NCBI GenBank assembly: GCA_036571765.1
Contig: BROE01000024.1
Location: 9,902,426 to 9,966,425 of the forward strand
Length of the DNA: 64,000 nt
Origin: Plecoglossus altivelis
Lineage: Eukaryota; Chordata; Actinopteri; Osmeriformes; Plecoglossidae
Direction: 5' to 3'
The notes beneath the pieces were generated by a model that was not told where the DNA came from, ran no database searches, and was given only the letters and a program-made list of their open reading frames with translations. Numbering within the stretch: position 1 is the stretch's first letter; each line of letters begins with the position of its first letter. This document shows, piece by piece, positions 10,384 through 22,667 of the stretch. The position numbers and the translations under genes are program-made.

Positions 10384-13300
10384 GAGGAGGAGGGCTGGTT
10401 AAACTGAGGACGCTTCTTCAACCCAAGGCACTGACACTTAGCATGGCCTTTGAAAAGCTTATGATTGGCTGTAATTGGTCTTCCAGGACTACTGGACTGC
10501 TCCTTTAACCACTAAATGGTCTCTCATCTCTCCCATTCCTATACTCCCTTAACCACACCCCAGCATTTATATGCACCTCCTCTCCTCCTAACCCTCCATT
10601 TCTCCCTCCTCTCCTCCTCCTCTCCTTACCCTCCTCCTCTCTTCATCTCCTCCTCGGTCTCCTCCTCTCCTCCACCCCTCCTCAACCTCTTCCTTCTGAC
10701 CTCTCTGTCCTGGTGTTTCACCTCCTCTATGATGACAGACAGAGGCCATCTTTCTCCATCCCTCTCTCCATCCCTCCCTCTCTCCTTTTGTCTCCCTCCC
10801 TCTGGCTCCAGACTCATCTAATCAGTCACAGCGGCAGGATAACGGTTGTGGTGCCGGTAACGGTGTCGGTAACATTCACACCTTTTAGCAGTGGAATGTG
10901 GGCTGTATGTAAATCAAATGCAAGGGGCGGCCCTTAGAGAGACTCTGGCATTTCAGAAGACAGATGAAACAATCTGGATCTTTCTCTCTTTTCCTCCTCC
11001 CATCCCAACCTTCCCTCCTCTTCTCCTCCCATCTCAACCTTCCCTCCTCTTCTCCTCCCATCCCATCCCTACCTTCCCTTCTCTTCTCCTCCCATCCCTC
11101 TTCTCTTCCCATCCTAACCTTCCCTCCTCTTCTTCTCCCATCCTAACCATCCCTCCTCTTCTCCTCCCATCCTATCCTTCCCTTCTCTTCTCCTCCCATC
11201 CCTCTTCTCCTCCCATCCTAACCTTCCCTCCTCTTCTCCTCCCATCCTTCCCTCATCTCCTCAACCTTTATTTTCTTTCCTCCTCCCGTTTCATCCTTTC
11301 TTTTCACATCTTCTGGGGGACCAAGTGAGAAGCTGACATTTAAATCGGAGACAGAAGCCCGTCTCTAGACAAAACAGTGACTGGCACATTGCGTGTACTG
11401 TTCAGTGTGCAAACGTATGTGTGTGTGTGTGCCTCACCTCCTCCACGCTCCAGTGCTCTACACGGCTAGCTTGCACGCCCGCCACCCCAGGAAGCAGCTT
11501 ACAGTGCTGCTCCCAACACAGCGGCAGGTCCAGACCCGGTCCAGACGACACCGTGGACAGGAACACAGACTGATGCAGAGCCTGCTGGAGACTGTCCACC
11601 CCCACACCCCGCTCTGGAGGGGGGGAGAGGGACGGGAGGAGGAGGGAGGATTACAATCACCCTGAGACGTAGAGACAGTCAAGCAGACCTCCTGTCTCTC
11701 TCGTCCCCTCGTCTGTGCAGATTGTTCTAATGAGAGGAGTTGTGCTGCAGATCTCTATCCCTGGCTCCTCCCCCTCCCTGGCTCCTCCCTCAGGGCAGCT
11801 GAGGTGCCGTGCACCCTGGGAATGCCCCTATCCTTGCTCCTGTTTGCATAGCATAGCGACACAAACCTTGAACGTTGCCATGACGAGAACAGTTTTATCA
11901 AGATGTACGACAGGTATCTACTCTATACTGCCTCTACTCTGCTTCAATAACACAGAGTTTGGTTACCATGGTAATAGTTCTCCAGCAGCAGCTTGGTTGG
12001 ATGCAGCAGTTTTTCTTTGCTACACAAACACAAGCACGCACACACATACACACACACAGACTGCCTGTCTGACCACAGGGGATGAGGAGAGTCAGGGAGG
12101 AGGCAGAGGCCGTTAAAGATGGAGACTGAGGCAAAGCAGTCATAGAAAGGATGCACCAAGAAAAGCACTCTGCCAGTCGTGTGTGTGTGTGTGTGTGGTC
12201 CCAAGAGAGAGCATTGTACTTTGTTACATTGAGCAGCTTTCTGTGATGTGGTTATATAACCCTAACCAGGACGCCTGGGACACAGCAACACAGTGTAATG
12301 AGCAGGACATTGAGGAGCTCTCGACATGTCCAGGGAAGCAGACTAATGCAGACTTATGAAATCATGTCACCACCAAACACAGTCCAACACAACTACTGAC
12401 TTGACAGGATTTATGCACAGGACAAATGTGTGTAGGATGTGTGTGTGTGTGTGAGTGTGTGTGTGTGTGAGTGTGTGTGTGTGTGTGAGTGCTGGTCATG
12501 TATGGTCACGTAGGGAGTAGCTCCCCTGGCCCTCTGGAGGTGTGATGATGCTAAACAACCTGGACACAACAAGACAAAAAGGACAAAGGTACACAGACTG
12601 GGGGGCGAGAGAGAGGAGAGAGAGAGAGAGAGAGAGAGGAGAGAGGAGGTCGAGGGGGCAGAGAGAGATGTAGGGGGGCAGAGAGAGGGCAGGGTGGGGG
12701 GGCAGAGAGACAGACTAGGGGGGCAGAGAGAGAGAGAGTAGGGGGCAGAGAGAGAGAGAGTAGGGGGGACAGAGAGAGAGAGAGTAGGGGGGCAGAGAGA
12801 GAAGGAGTAGGGGGGCAGAGAGAGAGAGAGTAGGGGGGCAGAGAGATGTAGGGGGAGAGAGAGAGTAGGGGGCAGAGAGAGAGAAGTAGGGGGAGAGGAG
12901 GATGAGAGGAAGGGGCAGAGAAGAGAAAGAGGGGGCCAGAGAGAGAGAGAGTAGGGGGCAAGAGAGAAGAGAGAGTAGGGGCGAGAGAGAGAGTAGGGGG
13001 CAGAGAGAGAGTAGGTGGCAGAGAGAGAGTAGGTGGCAGAGAGAGAGAGTAGGGGGCAGAGAGAGAGAGTAGGGGGCAGAGAGAGAGAGAGAGTAGGGGG
13101 AGGAGAGAGAGAGTAGGGAGAGGAGAGTAGAGGGGAGAGAGAAAGAGTAGGGGGGCAAGAGAGAGAGAGAGAGAAGAGAGTAGGGGGGCGAGAGAGAGAG
13201 AGAGATAGAGTAGGGGCGAGAGAGAGAGAGAGGGTAGGGGGCAGTAGAGAGAGAGTAGGGGGGGGAGAGAGAGAGTAGGTGCAGGAAGAGTGGCTGGCAG

Positions 13301-16300
13301 GAGAGAGAGGTAGGGGGCAGAGAGAGAGTAGGGGGCAGAGAGAGAGGGAAGGGAGTAAGATCTGTGGGAGTCTGTCTCCTGGACAGTGTCAGGAGGACAC
13401 CATCTGGATGGATCCACAAAGAAACATGACCACTGTCCCCTCCTCTACTTTCCTATTTGGGGGATGAATAGGGATGGAAGGACTGGCCGCCCACGCCCGC
13501 TCAGTCAGGCAGCTCGTGACCCTGCTCTCTGAGGCTGAGACACTGTGGCATGGCGTGTGTGTATGTGTGTAGTGGCAGTAATGTGTTCTGTCATCACACC
13601 TCCAGCTCTTTCACCTCCTCTTATCGTCTTTGCTGCAGTCTCCCACACACACAAACACACACAATCGGAGTTAAATTTAGTTTCTCAGTGTGTTGGCAGG
13701 CTGGCAGAACATACACACATACACACACACACACACACACACAGAGTTTTCGCCTTGAACGTGATTCAAATAGTCAACAATGGATCAGGCATGGATCACC
13801 ATGGTAACCCCGCTCTCACCTGTCATCACATTGGCCAGCACCTCATCTTCATCATCCTCCTCCTCTTCCTCCTCCTTCTTTACACGCACATACCTGGCTG
13901 ACTGGGCCAGCCTGGCCAGAGAGAGACACAGAGAGAGAGGCAGAGAGGAAGATGGAGAGTGAGAGAGACAGAGAGACGGAGAGAGAGACAGAGAGACGGA
14001 GAGAGAGACAGAAAAAGATTGGTGCACATCTCCTCACAACCATCTCATTAATATCTGCAGAGTTCTACTGGATAGGGGGTGAGGGGAGGACGAAAGGGGA
14101 GTGAGGGTTGGGTCTGAGGGGGGAGGGGAACATGAATGTATGGATGGAGTTGGAAAAGAAAAAAGCTTGAAAGAGAGACGATGGATAGAGAGAAAGACTG
14201 AGGGATGTTTGAGAGGGGGAGAGAGGAGGGGGGAGGAGGTAGTGTATAATGTTCTGGCCCCCTAAGGCCGTAGCTCCAAACATGCTCTCTGTTTCACATC
14301 CTGCTAGCCCAGATCTTCCTCATTAAACCATCTACCCTCCCTCCACCCCTTTCTGTCTGCATCTCTCTTTCTATCTCTCTCTGTCTCTCTCACCCCCCCC
14401 TCTCTCTCTCGCCCTCTCTCTGTCTCCATCCCTCTATGGGATTTGGTGTGATAACTAACATGAATGATTAAACAGAGTGCAGCAGAGGGGGGAGGAAGAG
14501 GGGGCAAGATGATGGAGTTCAGCTAAATAACTAAGGATTAATCAAAAATTAAGATGTGTTCTAATTGAATTATTGGTGAGCGGAGGAGAGAGAAGGGAAG
14601 GAGAGAGAGGAGGGGAGTACAGAGAGAAGGTGAGGAGAGAGAGGAGAGGAGAAGAGAGAGAGGAGGTGAGGAGAGAGTGAAGGGGGAGAGAGAGGAGGTG
14701 AGGAGAGAGAAGGGAAGGAGAGAGAGAAGAGGAGGAGAGAGAGGAGAGGAGGACAAACAGAGAAGCAGGTGACAGAAGGGGAGGAGATGAGAGGGAGGAG
14801 AGCAGAGCAGAGCAGAGCAGAGGAGGAGTGCAGAACAGAGCAGAGCAGAGCAGCATCTGGGAGTAGTCCATGGATCTTATGGATAACAGCGGTTACATAA
14901 GGTGCTGATCCAGATATAGCAGAGAAGAGCAGGAGAGTGCTGCTTCCATCCATGTTCTCCTCTGCCGTCCACTTTACATAACTCCACCTTTATATAATCA
15001 CTCTGCCATGGAGTCTAAGCCTCCTCTCTCTACCTCCTCTTCAAGCTCTTTGTCTCCCCATTCCCTCCACTTCTCCGTCTCTTCTCCCTCCTCCAGTGGA
15101 GCTGCCTCTTCCACCTCCTCTCCCTTCTCTTTTAAACCAGTCCAGATCAAACAGAACCACAGTTCTGGGCCTCTTTGAACACAAGGCTTTGTTTGTTTAG
15201 TAGTCAGCGAAGAAGCTGTTCAAATTCTCACAATGCAGCGTATGCCCAGACAGTATCTTCTCAGAGTGTTTGGAAAAGCATGTGTGTCTGTGTGCGTTAG
15301 TGTGTGTGGTGTACTGTATGTGTGTTAGTGAACTGTAGGTACTGTGTGTGTGTGTGTGTGTACCTGCTGGGCAGCCTGCCTCTTTTGCCCTGAGGAGACA
15401 GCAGCTTGTTTCCCTGAGTTGCTGGCTCCTCCCTCTTCACCATGGCCACGCCCCCAGGGGGACGTCCCCTCAGACGACCACCTGACACCTCAAACCCCCC
15501 CGATCTGAACAGGAGGAGGAAAGGAGAGAACAGGAGGAAGAAAGGAGAGGAGGGGAGTGTAGAAAAAGGAAATGAGAAAATCAAAGCGTAGATGTTGACA
15601 GAAGAGGTGACTGAACAGAGTCTAGCTTATCTAAAACACTGAAGATCAATACACCTCTTATTATTCCCCTGTTCCTCCCCTCCTCTTATCTGCTTCCCCC
15701 CTCTCCCTCCTCTGCCTTCATCCCTCCTCTGCCTTCATCCCTCCTCTGCCTTCATCCCTCCTCTGCTGGCCCCAGGGCTGCAGGCTGTTTTACAGCCAGT
15801 GTGACAGTAGACATCGAACGTTACGGGGTGTCTTTGTTCTCGTGTGGAGACGCGCCAGAGGAAGTTATTGTACTTCGCTTATTGTTCCGTTTAAAGATTG
15901 AAAGTGATTCTTCTCTTCTTCCCTCCTCCCCTCTCATTATCCCTCTCTCCACATGCCTGATGCTCACTTGCAGTCTCACCATGTCAGCTCAAACACTCTC
16001 TCTGTCACCTTGCGGAAGTTTCACTGTGCTGTGGAGACAGCAGGCCAAGAGGATTGTGGGAGCTCAGAGCTAAACCTATCAGAGCTTGGTCATGCTCAGA
16101 TCTTTTTTAATTCTCTGAATCTCCCCCCCCCCACTCCTCTCTCTCATTCCATTTCTCACTAACCGCTCTTGTTTTCTACTAACCATCTCTCTATTTCTCC
16201 TCTCCACTCTGTCCACCCCTGCTGCCTCTCCTCTCACAAAGCACCTCTGACTTTGTCACTGTGTCTTGGCTTGCTTTGTTTGCTGGCCAGACAGAGTGAC

Positions 16301-18385
16301 ACGACTTCCCCCCACCTGTCTGCGTGGTCGTCGGGGGGTGTGTCCAGCTGGTGGTCGTCAGGGAGGAGTCTCTTAGTCTTCTGGACAAAGTGAACGGGTA
16401 CGAAGGTGATCTGCTTCTCCCCTCCCAGACGGTCTGGAACCACCACCTCTTTCTTCACATTCAGGTCCGAGTAGGGACAGCCAAAGGCACTGGATGGGGG
16501 GGACAAGAACAAGGGGAGGGTCACATGGGGATGGAGGGAGAGAGAGGGAGAGAGAGAAACAATATAGAGAGGCAGAGAGGGAGCGTGAACAAGTGCCAGG
16601 AAGCACAAAGAAGGTGTCACGACATCCCCCCGGCCACGACAGTGGCTGCTGAGAGTGTGTGTGTGTGTGTGTTTGTGGGACCAGGTCTTCACATTCCATG
16701 TTCTTGGTTCCAGACGCAGACACACCTAGGAAGCCAGCTCATTAATCATGTATCCAGCTGTGCTGACACACCACTCCCCTCCCCTTCGCAGCCTCCCCTC
16801 CTTCCTCCTCTCTGTCGCATCTCTCTTCCTCCCTTTCCTCCCCCTCTCCCCATCCTCTTCGTTCTCCCTTCTAGACAGCCCTGCAGTCCAGTGGTGCATG
16901 CAGAAGGCAATATTGCGACAGCTTGCTTTCCCTGAGCCCACAAACAGTGTAGCTACATCAGGGCCGGGGGCTGAGGTGAGGAGGCAGCCAATGGAGAGTT
17001 GAGAGTGAGGAGAAAAGAATCAAGTCAACATGTTGGTGCTTGTTTGTCCTCTGATGCACTTGTCTTGCTCTATTAGACTTCCAAGAGTATTACATATTTT
17101 GTGTGTGTGTGTGTGTGTTGAAATGAGGGGTCTAAATCAAACTTTGTCCAGTTTGGACATGGTCTGAATTTAGAAGTTATTAGTTTGAAACAGCCTCCAG
17201 TCTCCACTGCAGTAAGATCTGTCTGAGATGTAACAGTACGTGCACACAACCATTCAATAAAGGCAGCATCTCCCAGTACTCATTAGAGCTTTCATTTGCC
17301 TCCGTATATCTAGTGATGCTTTCATTACTGTGTTTCTGTATGTGTGTGTGTGGGTCTGGGTTGTTTATTGTAATAAAGGAGCTGTTGCGAATGAAGTTCC
17401 CAACTTCCTCTCATACATCACATTCTATCCCAGTGATGGTAATGTGATACATCACATTCTATCCCAGTGATGGTAATGTGATACATCACATTCTATCCCA
17501 TTGATGGCCCAGCCTCGTAAACACAAGAGGCAGCTCCAGCCCCAGCAGCAGACAGAGCAGCAGTCTCAGCAGCAGGCAGAGCAGCAGAGAGAGCTGCAGA
17601 GAGAGCTGCAGAGAGAGCTGCAGAGAGAGCAGCAGGCACGAACAGCAGTCTCAGCAGCATACAGAGCAGCAGACTCAGCGGCAGACAGAGCAGCAGTGAC
17701 AGCAAGAGACAGAGCAGCAGTCAGAGCAGTTTCACAAGAAAGCACAGCAAGTTTCACTTTAAAAGCAGCAGTTTCAGGGTTTTAGAATAATTCATGCAGA
17801 TGAGATGTAAATTACATGTAAATTTCTTTCTGTTTCTGGTGGGAGTGGAGTTCTAAATTGCTTTGGCAACTGGCACGACAGCAGCAAGACAAGATCCACC
17901 TGCTCCGATCTGGACCTAAACAGTCCAGCCAGAACCCGTCTGTCTCTCCCCTCTCTCTCCCTCTGTCTCTCCCTCTCCCTCTGTCTCACTCTCACTCCCT
18001 TTCACTCTTTCTCATGCTCTCTCTCTTCACCTTTTCCAGCATTACAGTTGCTTGCTTGTGTTTCAGTTGTAAACGGAGTATTGTTATGTATGCTTACCTG
18101 TGATGTCCTGAGTATTTTGCTCCTTTGATGTGTCCAACCCCTCTGCAGCCTGGCGTAGGACACACCCCCTGGGCAGAGACAGGCTTGAGGTCTGAGGATC
18201 CCGCTGCAGCTGGAGACACGCACACACACAAACTAAGTCAATTACAGAACACCTAGAGGCAGCAGTTGAGAGTTCTAGAAGGTTTAGACTTTGCTGAGGT
18301 ATGACTATCAGTGTCCCTTCTGTTTCTGGCTGTTCTGCCTGCTGCAGCTGCTGGGTGACCTAAGACACCTGATCCATAATATTGA

Positions 18386-18424
<39 letters not shown>

Positions 18425-20254
18425 CACACAGGAGAGGCACTTGAAGAACAAGAGGACAATGGAGGGAGTAGGAGACACGACTGAAGAAGATCCCCCCACA
18501 CACACACACATTAGTGTGCAGGGTGGGCAGACTCACAGAGAGGGGGCTCCAGTGGGTGTCCAGTACTGGAGCACCAGCCTACAGGATGCAGGTCGCTGTG
18601 GTCAGAGTCCACCCAGAAGTCAAACTTCTCCTGCCAACCATCAAAATGGATCTAAGAGAGGAAGAGGGAGGGGGAGGGAGAGGGGAAAGGGGAGGGGGCA
18701 AAATAAATGATGAGAAAAACTTCATACTTCATCTTCTACTGCACTTACCCTTAAAAACTAAAAGTGATTCTTCTCATCATCCTTCTCTCCACATGCCTGC
18801 TTCTCACTTGCTCTTCCTATAATGTTTATAACTCTACTCTTTCAAACTAGAATTTTTATGCTGTTTTCCGCATCAGCATGAAACCCTTTCCCTCACTCAG
18901 CTTTCCCAAGAACTACAATAACAGCCCCACATTAAATATTAATCTATGTAGGACCCATTAAAGTATCCCAAAAGAGAACAGGATATTGGCTCATAGACTC
19001 ACACATGTATGCGTGCACACACCCTCCTCTAAAGCATACATCCTACATTTGTATAAACCCAATCCATTTCTCGTCGGTTGCAGCAGCAGTACGGAACACA
19101 ATCCAATTATGACTGTTCTTCCTACATCCTTCACCCCCCCCCCTTCTCTCTGTTAATCTGGCTTTCTGTCCTTCTCTGTAATTCTTTTTCTCTCTCCTCT
19201 GTCTTCTCTGTCTCTCTCCCTCAACACACCACCACACATCATCACACACTTTACACACAGATAGACAGTGTGAAATGTAGAAATACTCCTGAAGCACGGG
19301 CCTTGTCACACACACACACCTAGGCAGTGAGCGTGTCAAAAGTGACCGTGAGCTAGACAACTGATTCCATTAAGATGAATGAAAGTGTGTGTGTGCGTGT
19401 GTGTGTGTGTGAGCGTCTGGATCAATAAGTCAATTTCCTTCTGTTACCCATGACAAAGGCATTCTTTGATAACGCGCCTGTCTGACGATGTGATAAGGGA
19501 TTACTCTGCGTCAGACAGTGTCACCCTCCACCATCCTCCACACCCATATGTCCTTCATATTGTGAGTAAGGTCCTCTCTGAGCAGGATGTGACACTCGAC
19601 AGCACATGGTCTCTGTCTCATACAGTGTGCATGCCTGCGTGGCTGGTGCTCTGAGACACCGAGGACCCTTAGCCAGAAGCCCTTCAACAAAGCAGGATCT
19701 ATTCCTACATCTGTGGGTCAAGGCAATAAATGATTGAATCAATACATAGGTGTCCTGACTGACTCTGACACACACACACACACACAGTACCTTGACTCTG
19801 TAGTCTTCAGTGTCAGCAACAGTGGCTACTCTTATCAGCATGGGGTTCCTCCTGTCCACCGCCTCCAGCTTCATGTTGACCCTGAAACCATGAGGGGCCC
19901 TCTGGGATAGGACCACACGCTTGTCAATCACTGTACGCACACTTCTGATAGGGCTAGAGATCTGTCAACCATGTTTGTTCACCATAGTGAAAGCCTGGCT
20001 GGGTACTGCAGTGCAGCCGTTGTCTTCTAGATACTCCTCCCAGAGGAAGTGTTCTGGGTTGGGATGTCCTTAAACACACACAGCATGATGACTACATGAG
20101 GATCCACTCATCCACAGTCAGATCACATAGTTTTAGACTGTGTGTTTGCAGCGTGTGTTCTGTGTGTTCTCACCCTGAGGTGCAGTAAGAGGTCGTGCAT
20201 GGTCCTGGCACCAGCCCACAGGGTGGATATGAGGGCTGCTGGCATCACACCTGC

Positions 20255-20303
<49 letters not shown>

Positions 20304-22625
20304 GCACACACAGGTGTGGAGGAGCATCAGAACATGAATCCCCTCACACACTCCTCGACACAGCTGTGCAGCAGAGTTAAATACCCAATCAGTACACAGC
20401 ACTCAAACTACTCTCTCCTAATTGGTGTCTCGCAGGACCCATACGATGAACATCTTTGTGTGCGCGTGTCACTGCAGGTGTGTGTGTGCGCGCGCGCGTG
20501 TGGCAGTGAGCTGAGGTGAGTCAGATCTGCGATGCCCGTAGTGTTTTCAGGGATGCAGGAGCTCCCCCTGCTGGTCACAGTGTGACACAGAACAAGCCTT
20601 GTTTCTGTCCCTGAGTCTGCCAGTGACATGTCCTCTGTCAGGGTAGTGTGGTGGCAGAATGCTACTCATACAATCACTGTGTTAGAGGATGTCAGGAGTG
20701 TGATTTAGTGATGTCAGTGGCATGATTTAGTGATGTCAGGGATATGCTTTAGTGATGTCAGTGGCATGATTTGGTGATGTCAGGGATATGCTTTAGTGAT
20801 GTCAGTGGCATGATTGGTCAGCTCACCAGTAGTCATAGGTGTCGTCCCAGTTGTCAAAGTGGACCAGGAAGCGGTCTTCTACGATGTCAGCCACGGACGC
20901 CACACACACCAGACACGGGTTCTTCCTGTCTACAGCCTCCAGTTTCATGCCCACCTGCAGCCTGCAGGAGCCCTGGGGCTACACACACACACACACACAC
21001 ACACACATCCACACACATCCACACACACACACAAATATATATATATATACACAGACACACTTTAAGCATAGAAGCAGCCATAAGGTTTATTTCCTGCCAT
21101 CTGCATGTGAATACAGGCTTGTGTGTGTCTATAGACAAAGCAAAACCCTGCGTGACATAGCAGGTGAGCTGGTCAGAGTGTGGGAGCGTACGGTGCTTTG
21201 CTGTCTGAACAGCGCCTCTGGAGCAGCCAGGGATTCACAGGAGAGGAGGTACTGCTCCCAGTTAAACTCTGCTTCACTGTAGCCTGCAGGCGGGAGAAGG
21301 GGAAGGAGAGAGGGAGGAACACAGAAGGGAGGGGAGTCAAGAGAGATACATAAAGAATCCTGATACTTAGTCTATATTTAAGACATACAAACACTCACCT
21401 TTAGGTGGGTAGAGCGTGTGTTCTGTTGCCTGGCACCAGCCAGCTGGTCTGATGTCGGGGGAGTCGGCATTTACCCAGAAGTCATAGCACTCAGAGTAAC
21501 CATCAATGTGTAGACGCATTCGGAAGCCAATTACCTGTAAGTTCCAGAGTCACATGGTCTACATACAGGACATGTATATGTCACACCTATCTGCAGTGGC
21601 AAACCAACTTCCTGTGTATGTCTGTATGTCTGTCTGTGTGTGTGTGTGTGTGTCTGTGTGACCTCACCTCTCCCACTGAAAGGACACAGAACATAGAAGG
21701 GTGGAGCGGGTCAATACCCTCCAACCTCATTCCCACCTTGAAACCGTTCTTACTGCTGGGGAACGACTGGGCCTGTAGGAGGGGCACCAAACACAGGAAG
21801 GAGGAGGCAGATTAAGCGTTTCTGGTTCACATCTGAAGAATGACTTAACAAAGAATAACAACACAATCATCGCCATAACAACGTTCTCTTGTAACAAGCC
21901 CTCCCTCTCTGCTCTATTGGGTCTTGGCAGCCCGGTTGTCGTGGAAACGAAGGTTGGTGCCAGGGCTGAAACAGATGTCCCGTCCAAACCCTGCACATGA
22001 AAAGAGCTCCTCTTCCTCGCTCCATGTGGTCAACCAGCAGGAAGCATGTGGTGAGTGTGTGCATGTGTGTTGAAGTGCAAGTGTATGTTGCGTATGTGTG
22101 TGTGTAATGTGGGTGCATATGAATGAAATGTGTCTGCATGTACAGTATATCGTGAGTCTGTGTGTAAAATTGAGTGTGTGTGTAGAGAGTGAGTGAGTGT
22201 GTGTGCGTGTGTCTATAGAGTGTGTGTATAGAGTAAGCGTGTGTAAACAGTTGTAGAGTGAGTGTGTGTATAGTGTGTATAATGTGTGTAGAGAGTGTGC
22301 GTGTACCTCATTGAACAGTGTGTAAAGAGTGAGTGTGTACCTCAGTGAACAGTGTGTGTAGTGTGTGTGTGTGTGTGTACCTCAGTGAACGGTGTGTGTA
22401 TGGAGTGTATGTACCTCAGTGAACAGTGTGTGTATGCAGTGTGTGTGTACCTCAGTGAACAGTGTGTATGCAGTGTGTGTACCTCAGTGAACAGTGTGTG
22501 TATGCAGTGTGTGTGTACCTCAGTGAACAGTGTGACAGGAGCAGCAGCACAGGTCTCATCCATGGTCCCCTCCTCCTCCAGATACTGCTCCCATGACCAC
22601 GCCTTCCTCTTACTGCTCACTGTTT

Positions 22626-22667
<42 letters not shown>

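Larger units (their letters stand above)
9470..11613 (-). other. L3MBTL4: SAM domain exons of L3MBTL4
   Basis: Exons 16-18. After QALHQSVFLSTVSS and CKLLPGVAGVQASRVEHW, the SAM helices read VEEVADFLQSLPGCEEQAKRF, then QIDGKAFLLL, RDIVKIM and LGPALKIHNAILMF. SAM domains mediate protein-protein polymerisation. The protein ends about 13 residues later. Confidence 0.93.
16316..18203 (-). other. L3MBTL4: C2HC zinc finger split over exons 12-13 of L3MBTL4
   Basis: Exon 12 carries VCPTPGCRGVGHIKGAKYSG and exon 13 continues HSAFGCPYSDLNVKKE, the Cys/His spacing of the L3MBTL/MYT1-type finger. Exon 13 then enters a basic linker with FVQKTKR. Confidence 0.9.
20174..21283 (-). other. L3MBTL4: Second MBT repeat of L3MBTL4 (exons 6-8)
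   Basis: Exon 6 has FNWEQYL, exon 7 LQVGMKLEAVDRKNP and HFDNWDDTYDYW, and exon 8 SPHIHPVGWC. By analogy with L3MBTL1 this repeat has the methyl-lysine pocket. The Asp in NWDD and the aromatic residues of YDYW are kept, so binding should be retained. Confidence 0.93.

Noticed and set aside
12551..13419. Minus-strand frames of 288 and 234 codons
   Set aside because: Leu/Ser/Pro runs translated from a purine minisatellite in L3MBTL4 intron 15. Open in more than one frame, as expected for a repeat, with no family similarity.
17501..17785. Gln/Glu/Arg-rich frame as a possible polyglutamine protein
   Set aside because: Derived from an imperfect CAG repeat, antisense to and inside an L3MBTL4 intron, with no flanking coding sequence.
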